Shown here one piece after another: positions 38,501 through 53,500 of a DNA stretch of 64,000 nt. This DNA is from Thamnaconus septentrionalis. Its lineage: Eukaryota > Chordata > Actinopteri > Tetraodontiformes > Monacanthidae. The notes beneath the pieces are model-generated. The model worked only from the letters and a program-made list of their open reading frames with translations. It was not told the origin of the DNA and made no database searches. Within the stretch, counting starts at the first letter, position 1, and each line of letters starts with the position of its first letter. The stretch is taken from positions 7,986,001 through 8,050,000 of the forward strand of contig CM020513.1 of NCBI GenBank assembly GCA_009823395.1, read 5' to 3'. Position numbers and translations under genes: made by a program.

Positions 38501-41500
38501 CTGACAATTATTTTGGCTACAAAGAGGACAGCGGTGGAAGTGCTGGACTATATGGAGTCAAAGGGATGAATGGCATAAAAGTCTCCATGTCTGAGTCTGG
38601 AATTACAGAGGCAGGAGTTTTCCCTTATGATCCAAAGAATGGTCAAGACTATCTCGGTGGGTCTTCAGATGGAGCAATAGATCTTACTGCTGCTAAACTT
38701 TCTGCTGGTGAGTATGAACATACGTTTTCATTGTTTTTCTATTTGCATGTTGGTTTATTGCCTTGCATATTATTTCGCTAAATTTAGAAAAAGTGATGGA
38801 AGTGCCAACATGTATTTAGTGTGTAGTGCTGTGTCATATATTTTCTGATTAGTTCACTTATTCACTCTGTTATTGTTTGATGTGTATGTGTTTCTTTCAA
38901 ATGCATGTTTTAATTTTTTTTCTTTTTGTTTTCACACAGATGCATGCGTTTGCCTGCGTGTGTTCCCTCAATATTTTGGTTTTGCCTCGTGCTAGCCAAC
39001 AATTCTGCAGAGATGCATGTGCAATTTTTGATCCAAGACTGCATGGTCTTTAATTCATATGGAATACATATGTACATAATACATAATTCTGATTAAGTGA
39101 AATCTATCTTTGATTGTGGCAGGTAAAGCTCTAGACTACACTAGCAAAACTTCTGGAGACCACCCAAAGATGACCACTGCTCCATATTCCCAGGTCCCAG
39201 CTGCTGGGTTTGGTGTAAATAGTGTTCTTAGAACTTCAGATGGAATAGTTTACTCCTCTGTTGCTGCCCCTGTTCCATCTACATATGCAATTACAACTCA
39301 ACCCGGCTCTATCTTTAGCACAACCTTCACACCTACTTCAACAGTCCAAAATCAGTCATTGCCTCCTGAGTTTAGCTTTATGTCAAATACAGAAACAGGT
39401 CAAATGGTTCAGTTAGACACAGGGCTAGGTAAAGAGCTTTTACCTAGGGCTTTGGCTGAAATTATAACAGGCTATCCGGAGATGTACTCAGATACAGCCC
39501 TTGAAGCAATAGCTGCTTCTCTGGATGTCTTAGCCTCTTCTCCAATATTCCCAGGCTTAGACAACACAAAGATGGCCCAATATCAAATGGAGAGGGAGTT
39601 TCTGGAGCTTGAAAAGCTTAAACAGCTATGTCTTGCTGAGGAGTTAGAGTGGGAAAGACAAGAGATTCAGCGTTATCGTGAACAAGAGCAATTTATGCTC
39701 CAAAGGGAGCTTGAAGAGCTTCAGGCTTTAAAGCAGCAGCTTCTTCTGCAGCAGGAGGAAGAGCACCATGCTCACATGATTGCCCAGCAGGAGACCTATG
39801 CACAACAAAAAGAGCAATTACAGCAAATCCAACAACTCCAACTGCAACTCCAGCGACAGCTAGATGAACACTATGGTACCGCAGGTAATATTTTGGATGC
39901 TAAATATGCAGGAGTAGGTGACAGTGGTCAGTACTGGCCTGTAAAAGATGATGCTACAATTCCAGCTTCTGGAACACAATTTGACAAGCTTAATTTAGCT
40001 AATAAGCTTCAAGTTGATCAGGACACTGGAAGGAAAATCATTGATAGTGGGGTGCAGACAGATGATGAAGACTCAGCAGATAAACAGCACGTGGGAAGAA
40101 GAAAGAAGAGTAAAAAGAATATAGATTCATCCGGTCAGACTGATGATGAGGACCAGGACGAATGGGATGCTCCTACAAAAGCACGTCGGCGCTCTCGAAA
40201 ACATAGCAGTGAAGGAAAGCATGGATCCAAGGTCTCCAGCATAGCGATCCAGACAGTTGCAGAGATATCTGTCCAGACTGACCACTCTGGAACAATCAAA
40301 CGACCAAATGTACAGATGGACACCAAAGTGGAAATCATCAAGCATATCTCAGCTCCAGAGAACTCTCAGCGAGGTGGAAGTCTGAGCTGTCAGACAGACT
40401 CAGACAGAAGATACACACCCATGGAGGTGGGCTACAGCACACACCTTAAAGCAAATGTGCCTTCTCAGGCTAAAGTCTTTTACAACCTTGTCTCCCCACT
40501 ATCTCAGGAGAAAGCACATGGTGGGCAGAGAATGTTGACTGCTGACCCAAATAGATTTTCCTCTGGCCCTCGGATATTAAAGGCAGGGCAGAAATCTCTG
40601 TCTGATCCTAGATCCTTTAGTTCATCAACAGAAGACCGGATGAGTGGATACTATGACACCTATTCTGTAAGTCCAATCAAAATATATTGCAAGTGAAAAA
40701 AAAAAGTTTCAAAAAGAAACTTGTACACATGCAAGAAAAATTGAATGTCTCATTTGTTTTTATATTTGAAGGGACGAGGCTCCCCTTCTGGTACTGGTAA
40801 GAAGGTAAAGCGGACCCTACCAGACCCCCCTCCTGAGGATGATTCTCTGACAGGACGGGCAGGATACAGCACCAACTCTGCTCGTCGCCGTCTTGCTCGA
40901 AGCACAACAATTGCCAGAGCAAAGATTCTACAGGACATTGACAAGGAGCTTGACCTGGTAGAGAGGGAATCTTCAAAACTTCGGAAGAAACAAGCTGAAC
41001 TTGATGAAGAGGAAAAGGAGATTGATGCTAAACTACGGTGAGATGTTACAGGTGTAAAATGAACACAATGTTGCATGCTAGAGTTAATGTTTTGTTCACA
41101 TTATTTCAAATTCATAATGTGTGATTGGTGATTGTCCAACATTAATTACAACCTTCATCATCATTTTTAGCCCTTGATGCAACATTAATTCATTTGCATG
41201 ATTCCCCTCTCACCTTAATAGTTTATGGGCTAAAAGGCTGCCTTGACATCACTGTGTGAGGCCTCTCCACACTCACACATGGTAACAGGTACTAATGTGT
41301 GAGAACCCAAAAAATAGTTTTCTGCTGTGGTTGTTAATTTAAGTCACAATGAAAACCAATAGTGCTTAACTAATTTTACAATAACTGCCCTTTCTCTGCA
41401 GGTACCTTGAGATGGGTATCAACCGGCGTAAGGACGCCTTGCTGAAGGAGAGAGAGAAGAGAGAAAGGGCCTATCTGCAGGGGGTGGCAGAGGAAAGAGA

Positions 41501-44500
41501 CTACATGTCAGATAGTGAGGTCAGCAACATCAGGGAGGCGAGGGGTGATGGCCTGGAAAGACCACGGACAGCTCCACAGTCAGAGTTTGATCAATTTATC
41601 CCTCCACAAACAGAAGCTGATTCTCAGTACAACACACTAACAAGTCCTTACTCTCCATATGCCCAGTATGTTCCCCAGACCCAAACAACTAGCCACTACA
41701 CCCAACAGAACCTGTATCAACAGCAATCACTTTACCATCAGTCCCCTTATCCAACACTTTCCCTTTCTCATGGCCAGACTCAGTCGAGCAGCTACCAACA
41801 TGCTCTTCTCCTACAGCAGGGAAAGCAGCGTCAAACCACCCTGTCGGATTTGGAACCTAAGATCACCTCCAACTACGAAGTGATCCGCAATCAGCCACTG
41901 CTGATTGTTTCAACTTCCACTGACAGTGGCTATGGAGTTGCTCACCTGGGGAACAAATATGGTAGTGTAGATTTAAGACTAGGGCTGGAAGAAAGAAGTA
42001 TGGCCTCAAGTCCAATGTCCAGTATTTCGGCTGACTCCTTCTATGCTGATATTGATCACCATAATGCCAGAAATTATGTGCTGATTGAGGACATAGGGGA
42101 GCTGACCAAGACCTCAACTGGACTGAGCAACACAAGCTTGAGTTCTGGATTCAACCTACCAGACAAAGAGATGTCAAAAGCTGACAGACTCCTCCGGGCA
42201 GCAGAAGTCAGGCACACAGCAGAGGTATATGAAATATCAGCTCCAATGTTTTACTTAACTTATGTTAATGAGTCTGTATGTCTACATGAATATTGTAATT
42301 TATTTTAACGTTTATAATTTTGAAGAATTGATTTCTGAGAATGTGGCAAAATGCTTTATTTTCATTAGAAAAAAAAAAAGTACCCAGTGTAATAACCCAC
42401 TCTTCAAATGCTACTACAAAGCCTCTGAAAAATGTAGATAATTCAGAAATTAGGCTTTTCAACTACACAGTCATTCTTGTTCTCCAGACTCCAGTTTGTG
42501 ACATTAACATTTTTGGAAAACAACCCTATTATAAAAAAAGGCATTTTTGATTTCAGGTGGCAGATTTTTTAGGCTCATCTCGGCTACAGACATTTACAAA
42601 GGGAGACGATGACACCATGGAAGATCCTTATGAACTGAAGCTACTCAAACAGCAGATTAAGCAAGAGTTTAGGAGAGGAACTGAGGGACTGGAACACCTG
42701 ACAGGATTAGGTCTGCCTCATTATCTCCCTAGTGACAGCAGTTTTCGCCACTTCCCCAAAGGAGAAAAGTATAGCATTGGCAGACTCACCCTTGAAAAAC
42801 AGGCTGCAAAGCAACTCCCAGCAGCTGTACTTTACCAGAAACAGATGAAGGGCAAAAAGGCCCTGATAGACCCAAAGGCCATCACAAAATTTTCTCCAAT
42901 CCAGGAGAGTAGGGACCTGGAGCCTGACTTTGCAAGTTATATGGGATCTGGCACCTCTTCTGTGACCAATTTGGCTGCCACCGCCAGATTGCTTCAGGAT
43001 GAAATAACATTTGGGCTAAGAAAGAATTTGTCTGAGCAGCAAAAATATTTAGGCTCATCCCTTGGTGGGAACCTAGCAGGGTCTCTCAATCTTGGGCAGT
43101 CTCTTGGACTTGGATCAGCTCTTCGAGCCACAGCTCATGATGATGGCACCTACCCAAGTGGGAGTCGTTCCCGACCTTCATCTCGCCCTTCATCTCGCCC
43201 CTCCTCTGTCTATGGCTTGGATTTATCAATCAAACGAGACCTTTCCAGCTCCTCGCTCAGACTCAAAACAGAAGGAGAGGTTTTGGATGCAGCATTTGCC
43301 CCTGGGGTGGCAAGAGCAAAGCCAACAAGTTTACCTATTAGCCAAAGCAGGGGACGTATCCCCATTGTTGCTCAGAACTCAGAGGAGGAAAGCCCTTTGA
43401 GCCCTGTGGGGCAGCCAATGGGTATGGCTAGAGCCTCAGCCGGACCGCTACCTCCAATCTCTGCTGACTCTAGAGACCAGTTTGGTTCTAGCCATTCCCT
43501 GCCAGAGGTACAACAACATATGAAGGAGGAATCTCGGACGCGAGGCTACGATCGAGACATCGCATTCATCATGGACGACTTACAAGGCGCCATGTCTGAC
43601 AGTGAAGGTAAATGGAGCCCGAGACTGTTGCAGCAACTTGAATGTGTGGACCTGCTTCTTCCGCATGCTAATGCTAAGTGGTCATACTGACCACTTGCTT
43701 GGCGTTTTTTAGTTCTCATTATTGTAAATATTCAATGGTTTGTTACAATGTCATTCGTCCAGTGAATTTCTCATTAGATTGTTGCATGCTGTTAGTTTTC
43801 TTTCTGATACCCCTCTGACCAATACATAACACTCTGATAATCTGAGTTTATGTATGATTCACTTCTGTCCATGTGTGTCCTGTTATTTCATTTGCATGTT
43901 TTGTCGTTTTGTTTTTCAATCACTTTAATCCTTAAGAGACAGGTCTGTTGTATAATTATTTCTTAACACAAATGAGGCAAGTCACTTTATATTTGTTCAC
44001 TGACTAATTCAAGCTAGCTAACTAAATAGCTAACTCAAGGAGCCCAACATTTCAGTAAAATTCAAACAATATTCATTTTTAGTCTAACTTGACAAAATGG
44101 TTGTTTGTTTTCAAATAACTGAATGTTTGTAGTTGGAAAGATATTTTCTGAACAATGTATTTCACTTATCAGCGCGGAATACGTATGTATTCAATATAGT
44201 TTAATAAGTAGCATACAAATCCATTTTTATTATCATTTTGTTTTTAAGAATCACTGATGAACAAATTTTCACATCAAATCTCTTACATAAATAACTAAAA
44301 TAAGTAAATGCAACTGTGTTTACATGTATTGTGCCTTATAAATAACAATAATAAGAATCCACACTAGAGCAATACATATGTATAAGATGACTTTTAAAAT
44401 GTTTGACTGATGGCATTACCTTTGCTTAAATGTTAGATGCTAATGGACTAAATTTGTGTATTTGGTTATTTACACTTTGGTTCCATCTCTCCTGCCAATA

Positions 44501-47500
44501 TATGGAGCAACATTTTGTCACTAGCATGAAAAAGATCATTGTTCATGCTGAACAGAGCACTTTTTTTTTTCCAAAGATTATAAGCTTTCTCAGAGAATAA
44601 CTCGCAGCTTTAGCTTTATGGATTAATGCTGACTTATAATACCTGGATGCACAAGAGTTCTGCAGGTACAGCTGCTTCAGCACATTCCTAGTGTTTAAAA
44701 GTAAAATCATTCATGAGAGAAGTTATAGACCTTCTCTCAAGTACCTCAATAACAATTTACACGCATTGGTGGAAAAGTGGAATTTAAATTTCGACTCATA
44801 TTTCTCACAGTCGTGATATGTTTGTTGTGTGTCTTTTTCAGTTCTGTCAGATTTTCTGTCTGTATTTGATTTTGCATCTGCATGCTTGTGCAACGTTTCC
44901 ATTTCCATCTTAATAAAGTGATTTTATTTTCTGCTTGTTGTTTTGTTTTCCGTTGATGTCTCATAGCTCTCTATGAGATGTCTGTGTCCTGTCGTGATTG
45001 ACAGCCAATATTGACATGTACTTTGCCTTATGTCTGCTAGTGTAGGATTTATCCCTTTCTAGCATGTCAAGTAAAATCCACTTGTGTAGATGTCAGTATG
45101 CCATGTGAACAGTTCATTTTACTATAAGCAGTTAAAGGAGATGGATGTGGTAGAGACAAATAAATCTGGACACTAAGAGTTTTTGACAACAAACAAAAGG
45201 ATTACTGCTTTCAGCACTAGTTCTCGGATAATTATTGGAATGCATAGTAGTTTATTAATTTTGAGAAACCTTACGCTATATACAGTACTTACTGTTAATG
45301 CTTATATTAGTTGTTTGCTTGATAAGAAAATTATATCTGTCCTGACCAAAGATTAAAAGTGTCCATCTGCCTTGATTACAGCACTAAGTGGGTCCATACT
45401 ACCTTTGAGAAAAGATGATGCCAGAATCGTTCATGAAAGTATCAGACACGGTAGAGTATCTTAAAGTATAAGCTAAAAGACTGTATTTCTGTGATAGAAA
45501 TATGGCAGTGGTAGCACTTTAGTTGGTATGGATATTAGCTGATGGCTGGGTTTTTTTTCTGTAAAATATGACTTTTATGTTTTTACAGAATATGTTGACA
45601 GTAATTTATGTTATCGGCCAGCAGTGACAAACCTGAAGTAATTTAAAGCATGCAGCTAAAATTGACTAGTGCTATTAGTGCATGTGCTGAGGTGCTCTCA
45701 CAATACAAAATGAATCTGAGCACAGCTGCAGCGTACTAGATTAATGGAGATATGTCACACGCAATTTCTGAAAAAATATATAATTTTGTACCCCAGCTGG
45801 AGGCCCAAACTGGAATATAGAAGGTGAGACGCCATCCTAGTTTCCATGTAGTTGCAGTATAGTTTTTGCGTCCATGCTACACACCATGGCTCTGACCACT
45901 TCTGTTGATTTTGCACACATGCCAGACTCATTCTGGAATGACCTACATCTCAACAGTACACTATACATGTCATGTAGTGGATCCTTTTGTAGTCGACATG
46001 TCTGATTCATTTTTGGAATGACCCATCTATCGACACTTTAGATGTTTCTTTTATGTGGGAATATATTGTAGTGACTTAAGTTTTCTATCATTCTGGCTGC
46101 ACATCACGGACGTTCTGCAAGCACATCAGACCCATTCCCAGTATTCATGTCCATGCACCCTTCTTTCAAAAACTGTATGTTAATTGTTGGATCATTCATA
46201 AATATATGTGTGGATTGCTGCTCCGCGCCAAGATGCTTGAGGGTTTTTTTTTCCAGATGTGAACAGAATTGTGAACACTGAACACTGCTTTTACTGATGA
46301 TTCATTGGGAAACTAGGACATGAATGTATTTATTTCAGTTATTTAATGCTAAAATATATACAATTTTGCGTTTACAGATTAGAATTCCCTGAGAAGAGTG
46401 GTGAATAACAAATTGATTCATAGAGCAAGTGACAATTACAGTGAAATCATCGTTTGCACTAGCAAGGTTTCCAGTAGAGATTTGCACAAATCTTTAGATT
46501 ACAAGACATGCCATAAAATGTGTTTTCTCACCCCCCGCATCAAATGATTCTAAGAGGCCAGGAAAGTGGCTTTCTTAACTTTTTCAGGCTTATTTCTGTT
46601 GTCAACTGCTGCTTCACTCACATGGAGCTGTCACAGTTCTTTTCGCCATTGGAAACATCTGTTTGAGCCTGCATTCCAAGTATCTTTTTGGAGCTGTGGA
46701 TGCACAGTAGAAGTTGTCTGCCATTTCCAATCTAGTGGACAATGTTTTATTTATGTATTTATTTATTTATTTGGGTTGGTTTTTTTGTCTCAGGAAAGGG
46801 GGGCATTTTCCTCTGACATGTCTCCACAGACATTATGTTTGGATGACAGTGCACGTCATGTGAGCTGTAAATGTTGTCATCAACTGTCATCAATGAAGTT
46901 CTGCAAAATAAATGTTTTCAGATTATTACCTGTATTATCTACCTGCAAAGTAAATTTAAAGTTCAGGTACAAGGCTTTAATCATAAACTCTAACTGATAC
47001 TAGATACTGGAGTGGTTTTTCACATATTTAATTGTTAATACAACTATTATATCATTGATATTACAGGCTATACAATATTAGTTTGATCAAGAAAAAAAAA
47101 CTTATGACATGAGAAAAATATCAAACAATGCAGAACCCTCATATTCAGACTGTTTTTCATCAATAGCGGGACAAACTCCAATGTCTTAAAATGTGTATTT
47201 TCCATTTCTTCCACCGTTTGCAGTGATTACTGCACTAACCATCAAAATGTTCTGCTTAAATACTTATACGGGATAACTTTAACAAACATTACGATGGCAT
47301 AAGAAAAACATATTTTCATGCTTGATTCAAGATCAACTCATCAGGTAAACTCAGGAAAACAATCAGAGCCTGTTTTAGTATAAGTGACATTTGACGGCTT
47401 GTTCTCTTTGTTTAGCCTACCACCTGAGGAGAGAGGACACTGATTGGTTTGATAAGCCAAGAGAAGGGCATCCCAGGGGCGGAAACATATCAGACAAGAG

Positions 47501-50500
47501 ACAGGTGAGATCTAACATGTTTGACTCTACTCTGGGCTGTTATCGTTATGCTTTCAACTTGTCATCACTGAGTGATTCTCTGACACGTTCTCAATATACT
47601 CTTGTCAAAATCTCTTCAGATGAAATTGGTACCATATGTTTACCCTCACACTCGTATTAAACTGAGGAAAGACCCAAGGGACAACAGTGTGTCGGGTGAG
47701 GCAATCACATTAAAACATGTACTGTTGTACACCTTTTTATATACACAAAATAAAATGACGCTGAATACTTACTTCTTTCCTCAGGGAATGGACTTGGAAT
47801 TCGTGTGGTAGGTGGGAAAGAGATTCCAGGGAGCCGTGGTGAGATCGGAGCCTACATAGCCAAGGTTATCCCCGGTGGTGCAGCGGAACAAACAGGGAAA
47901 TTTGTGGAGGGTAAGTGCGCTACAGGAGGAGAAAGTGATTATTTTGCTTTGGGTGACAACGTTTACCTTAAAGATATTCTGAAAAACGATGCGCATGTTT
48001 AAAATTTACTGTAAAGGATTTTGGTGGCCTGAGCCATCAAAGTCACTGAGATTTTTTATATTAATTTTAGAGCCTGTAATCCTTTGGCAAATATATGTTG
48101 CTGAACCTCCAAAGATGATGTGAGGGGCTACTGCCACTTTCTGCATTGTGTTCTGCCACATTTAATTTCCCCACACGTCACATCCCAACACAAAAAAGCC
48201 TGTCAACTAACCCTCTGCGGCGCTGGGCTGTATTAGTCATTAGGCTAAATTTAGCAGTGCAGACACAGGCGTACAAAAAGGCATGCGGGCACACTCTCTC
48301 GAGTCAATAATAAGGATTTTCAAGCAATTGATGTCTTAAGCTCTTCTGTGGGATGGAAGAGCCTGAATTTAGTGATAATTTCCCTCAGTTTCTGAATGTT
48401 TTCAGGGATTTTTTATGTTATTTGTTTCTCTGCCCGCTGGTTCCATTCTGCACAGGGAAATCTACCACAGGGAGCATCATGACTTTGTCACTGGGCGGGT
48501 TGGGGTGTTTGTGCATATTGGGGGGTTGACGGTCATGTCATCCATGGAGTTTCATGCATCCAAATACAGTGGAGCCCAAAGCACCCCGTTACATTATTAG
48601 TGATTTATGACATGGGACATTGCGTACTGTTGGCACCAGGAGTAGTAATAATAACAAGGAATGCATCGAAGGACAAGCAAATGTTATTTTCAATTTGTTT
48701 TAACAGCTGTTAATAAGCTTCATCATCACCATAGGTTTAATCTGATGTCTTCACTTTTAGTGGCATTGATAGTTTGCATACCCTTCTGGCATAACACATG
48801 CTATTAGATCAAATATCCATGGTGTGCAAAAACCCTTGCAGCAAGTCATCTAAATCCCATATGAAAAATGATATCGCTAAAATATTAGCTTTCCTATCTG
48901 AGACACAAGTCAGACATAATCTGGTTTAAGTTGTAAAGAACTGACAGGATAAATTTACAGCAGAAAACAGTAGCGCATGGACCGATCCTTAATCTCTGTT
49001 TGCTGTTGCTGCTGCTTCGATGCAGGAATGCAGGTGCTGGAGTGGAATGGGATTCCTCTGACAGCAAAGACATACGAAGAAGTGCAAGGCATCGTGGGCC
49101 AGCCGTGTGCAGAGGCGGAGCTCTGTGTGCGACTGTGAGTTACATCTGTCATCATTTACCCTCCTCTCACTCCCCTGGTGTTTTGCTGCAATCTGGTGTC
49201 TGCACACCCGCGTGCACCCTCTCTCCTCCCCCCCTCTCCTGTTTTCGTTTTTCCATTCCACGCCCCTTCATATGCAAAACTATCACTCTGTGACACATTA
49301 CTGCCAAGTTCCACTGGGTAATGTACCATCGTAAATTTCCTGTATGGATCCAAACAGCGACCTTAATATGCTGTCTGACCCTGAGCACCCACAAGCCCTG
49401 GAGCACCATGTCCAGCTTAAGGCTGGTATGTACAAGGATTTGTTTGATATGTCTTGCATGAATGCATGTATCTGTGTACATATGGTATGTTTTGCGCGAT
49501 AGTCATTCGTGTAAATCCGTGTCTCGGTAGGTGGGCAGCGTTCACCTGGTGTGGACCCTAAGCAGCTGGCTGCAGAACTCCAGAAAGTGTCGCAGCAGCA
49601 GGCTCCTGGCATGGCGGGGATGGGGATCGGGCCTGGAGGACTGGGCGTCCTCTCCGCACTGGAGCGTTCCGCCCTCCTCCACTCAGGGACAGGATCGGCT
49701 GCCTCCAGTGGTGTGCCAAGTCCTGGGCAGCCGGCATCACCTGCCATAAATAAAAAGCAGCGAACCAAGGTAATGGATGGGCAGTAGCCGCCAATGCTCA
49801 GGGTGTCTGAGATTTACCACATGCGGTTGCGGGGACAAACCATTAAACATGCCCGTCTCACCTTTCTGTAATATGGAATGGTATCCAAATCAACAAAGCA
49901 GATTCCATAGCATTTCTAATTAATTGTTTTGTGAAAAAAAAGATCTAAAATGAGTAGAATCCTTCAAAAAAGTTGTTTTGTAACAATGACAAAGCATCTT
50001 AGACAAGTGATTAACCTCATTTTACTATAGTCAAGGACAGGTGCAGTCATTTGCACGGTTGAGATAGTCATCTCTTTTGTGAAGCTATAGTTCAAGTGGG
50101 AAAACATCCCACAAGGTCAACGCACTAATCTGTAAGCCTGCAATATGCATACATCAGAGGAGAGAAGTCAATGAAGTCATCACCAAATGGATCAAAGTCT
50201 GATATATGCTGCTTTCTCTTCTGGGTTGCACTGTCTCTGTTTACATAGGCATCTTTCAATCTACCTTGTTCTGTTGAATTCCTTTTTTTTCAGCAAACAG
50301 AACTCATGAGGACACCGCATCCCATCACGGGGGAAATTCAGGTACAGAAACCAAAACGCGGCAAACAAGAAATGCCCATTAGAGCCAAAGTTCGCTCTCC
50401 CTTTTACACGGCCTCGACTCCTGTTTCTCCCTCAGCTCCAGATCAACTACGACAGGAACCTGGGAAACCTGATCGTCCACGTCCTGCAGGCCAGGAACCT

Positions 50501-53500
50501 GGCCCAGAGAGACAACGACAGCTATTCCGACCCTTTCGTCAAGGTCTATCTTCTGCCCGGGAGAGGGTGAGACTCTGAGTCTGTCTGTGCCCTCAAGAAT
50601 GTCCGGTCTGCGTCTCCCTTTCTGCTTCTGTGTCCTTGTCTTGTTTTCTCTCCCCTGTTTCTTTCTGACCGTGTACCGACTGCGCTGTGTGTATGAAACT
50701 GACTAACTAATCGAGCTGGTACGAGAGAATGAGAATGGATACGATGACATGAGGCAGTCAATAGAGCTTAACTGAATTCCATCTCTGAGAATCCCTGCAC
50801 GGGTGGCGTAAAGTGTTGCACAAAGCATTAAAAGGACAATCTGAAGAAGGGAAATGTCAGGTCCAAGACGGCCTTTTGTGTGAAAACAGGCTGTGCACTG
50901 GAGTGAGATCGCTGTCTCTTCACAGTGTTCGCTACCTAGTACGCTTCTGGTGTACTTCCTCTTCTCTTGTCTGCTCCATTGTCTTCCCATGAGCCTGGGA
51001 ATAGTAGAGAGGATCGATGCAACCTTCGGCCACTCTGTAACACTATCTGCTCTCAGATAATGACCCCATTAGGCTTCCTTATAAGATTATAAATCCTACA
51101 TGCTGTGGGCGTTTGAGGTACTCTGAGGAAGTGTTACTGCTCCCATGCCGTCCTTTGAAAAGTGCTTCACGTTTTCTGTTCTGAAAAATAGCACAGTCGT
51201 GGTACGTCAAATACGTTGTAGTGGTTCACCCACTTCAATCACATCACGGGTGCGTGGCTGCATATTGCCTGTGCCAAAAGGCAGCAATACACCCTGCTGA
51301 GAACACTGACTGCCTCAGCTCTCTATCCTTTTACTGCGTTTTCTTTGAGCTCTGACTGTTTTTTGTATTTTTGCTTTTCTTGTTTGTGATATCTGCCCTC
51401 CTCCTCCTCTTCTGGACTCCCTCAGACAAGTCATGGTTGTCCAGAATGCAAGGTAGTGTGGTGCTGATCTTTGCTTTTAGTTGGTGTCTCTGTTTTACTT
51501 CCTAATAATTGTGTCCTCAGAGTGTCCCCCCCCCATCCTTTCGTTGTGGCCTTTGTTGTTCGTCCAGTTATCTGCTCAATTATATCTCCGTCATGGTGCT
51601 TAACCACGCTCCTGCCATCGTTTTTTCTCTCTTGACGCATCTAGCTTTTAAGTTCTCCTCAACTTCAGCGTCTCAAGTGATTCTTGACCCTGTCAAAAAC
51701 TTGAGTTCAAAACGAGACGAATAAGAAAAACACATTTCGAGCATTTACATACTGACGTTTCCATCACCAGCTTCAATTCCGTACACATTTCTTTGATACA
51801 TCACAGTGTAATGAATGTTTGCCAAGGCGCCAAGCAGATAAGAGGAATTGTTCACTTCTTACTGACTCTCAGTTATTCTACATCTTCCTGCTTGACAGTG
51901 CTGATAGCAAAAGAAGGACCCGGTATGCCCAGAAGACACAAAACCCAGAATGGAACCAGACTGTTATCTACAAGAACATTCATTTGGAGCAGGTACTGTG
52001 CCTCAACGCTTGCATGCACACAGACACACAGACACACACACAATTTCCAAACCCCCTGCTCTTGTGCATTTACTGCTCATGCTGTGGCCTACTGGGGGTG
52101 AAGTGGATGCCTTGTACTCCAATTCCAATTATGTCCTCATGTGTTGACCCCGCAGTGCTGTTCTCAGTGTCCCTGTGCAACCTCTTGCCAGCATCAAGTT
52201 TAAGAAAAAAAAAAGTCACTTCTGTCGTGTCAGATGGCCTCTTTTTATTTATTCAACTGTCTGCCGCTGTGTCGATGTGAGAGTGGCTTCTTTGTGGTCG
52301 AGAATAAAGCCACACATCTTGAATACAGACAGACATCTTGTTTAGCAATTACAGCTTTGAGGTATGAGCAACAATGCGGTGCCACTTCAGTTGTGGTTTT
52401 GTGACAGCGAAGGATTCAATTCTTCCCCTGAAGTCACCCTCGAGGTAATCTAATTCTCTGCCAGAAGTGCCTGAAGAGCACTGCAGAATCGCTCACTGTC
52501 CAACCCCCATGGAGGAACAGTCTCACGTCCTCCCACTTGTTCCTATATATACACTCAGTAGCCTCTTAATCTGGTACGCCATGATGGGTGGTGGGTTGGA
52601 CATCCCACCAGCCCCCTTGTTGACAGAAGAAGAGACTTAATTCTCGGCTTAAAGTAAACAAGGGGAGGGAGACATCCATCAAGTCTTTCTGTCTGTCCAG
52701 GCTGGCAGCGTCACTCAGTTGCTGCAAACTGGTCAGACCCAAAATGGCGCAGTTTAAAGGCAACTTTTAGCCTCAGTTTATTTATTTTTTTCTTGCTGAC
52801 AGAAGTGGCACCCAGTGTGGTCTTCTGCTGCTGTGGCACATCTGCCGGGATTTTTGCACAACTTAGTTCCAACAGGCAATCTAAATCCCTGTCCATCTCC
52901 TCCTGTCATCTCCAACCCATGTGGCCATTCTCCTCTGGCCTCTGGCACCACTAACAAGGCAGAGAACAGCTGTTCACTCCGTGCTGTTTATTTTTTGGGA
53001 GCTATTTTTTATAAACCCCAAAGACGGTTGTGCATGAACACGCTTAGAGATTCTGCAATGTGATTGGTTTATTTGTTGAGGAAATTTGCATTAACAAGCA
53101 GATAAACAAGTGTGCCCTGTAAATACATATGATGAATGCACGTATAATTCCACACATCCTCGCTTTAGACAACAGTAGCTGTGTTATAAGGTTTGCATTT
53201 ATTCACCAACAGCCAAATGTGGTGTGCTTGAGCTTATTTCTACCATGCCCACTGAAAGCACTAGATTTCCTTCACACAGCGCCCATATCCGGCAGATCTA
53301 ATAGTAGAATTTCTCCTCTCCCCCACATTTTGCCTTCAGCTGAAGAAGAAGACGCTGGAAGTGACAGTGTGGGACTACGACAGATCCTCCTCCAATGACT
53401 TCCTTGGAGAAGTGAGTATTTTCAGACTCTGAGCCCCGTGTCTGGAAATGTCAAAGACATGAAGTATTAACCTCACACAGAGGTTGGCTACTGCTGCTGC

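Noticed and set aside
43608..43690. Piccolo ending after exon 16
   Set aside because: The frame continues past the donor only by chance. Downstream exons with matching phase (AYHLRRE and PDZ) show splicing is the normal route, though an unspliced form cannot be excluded.
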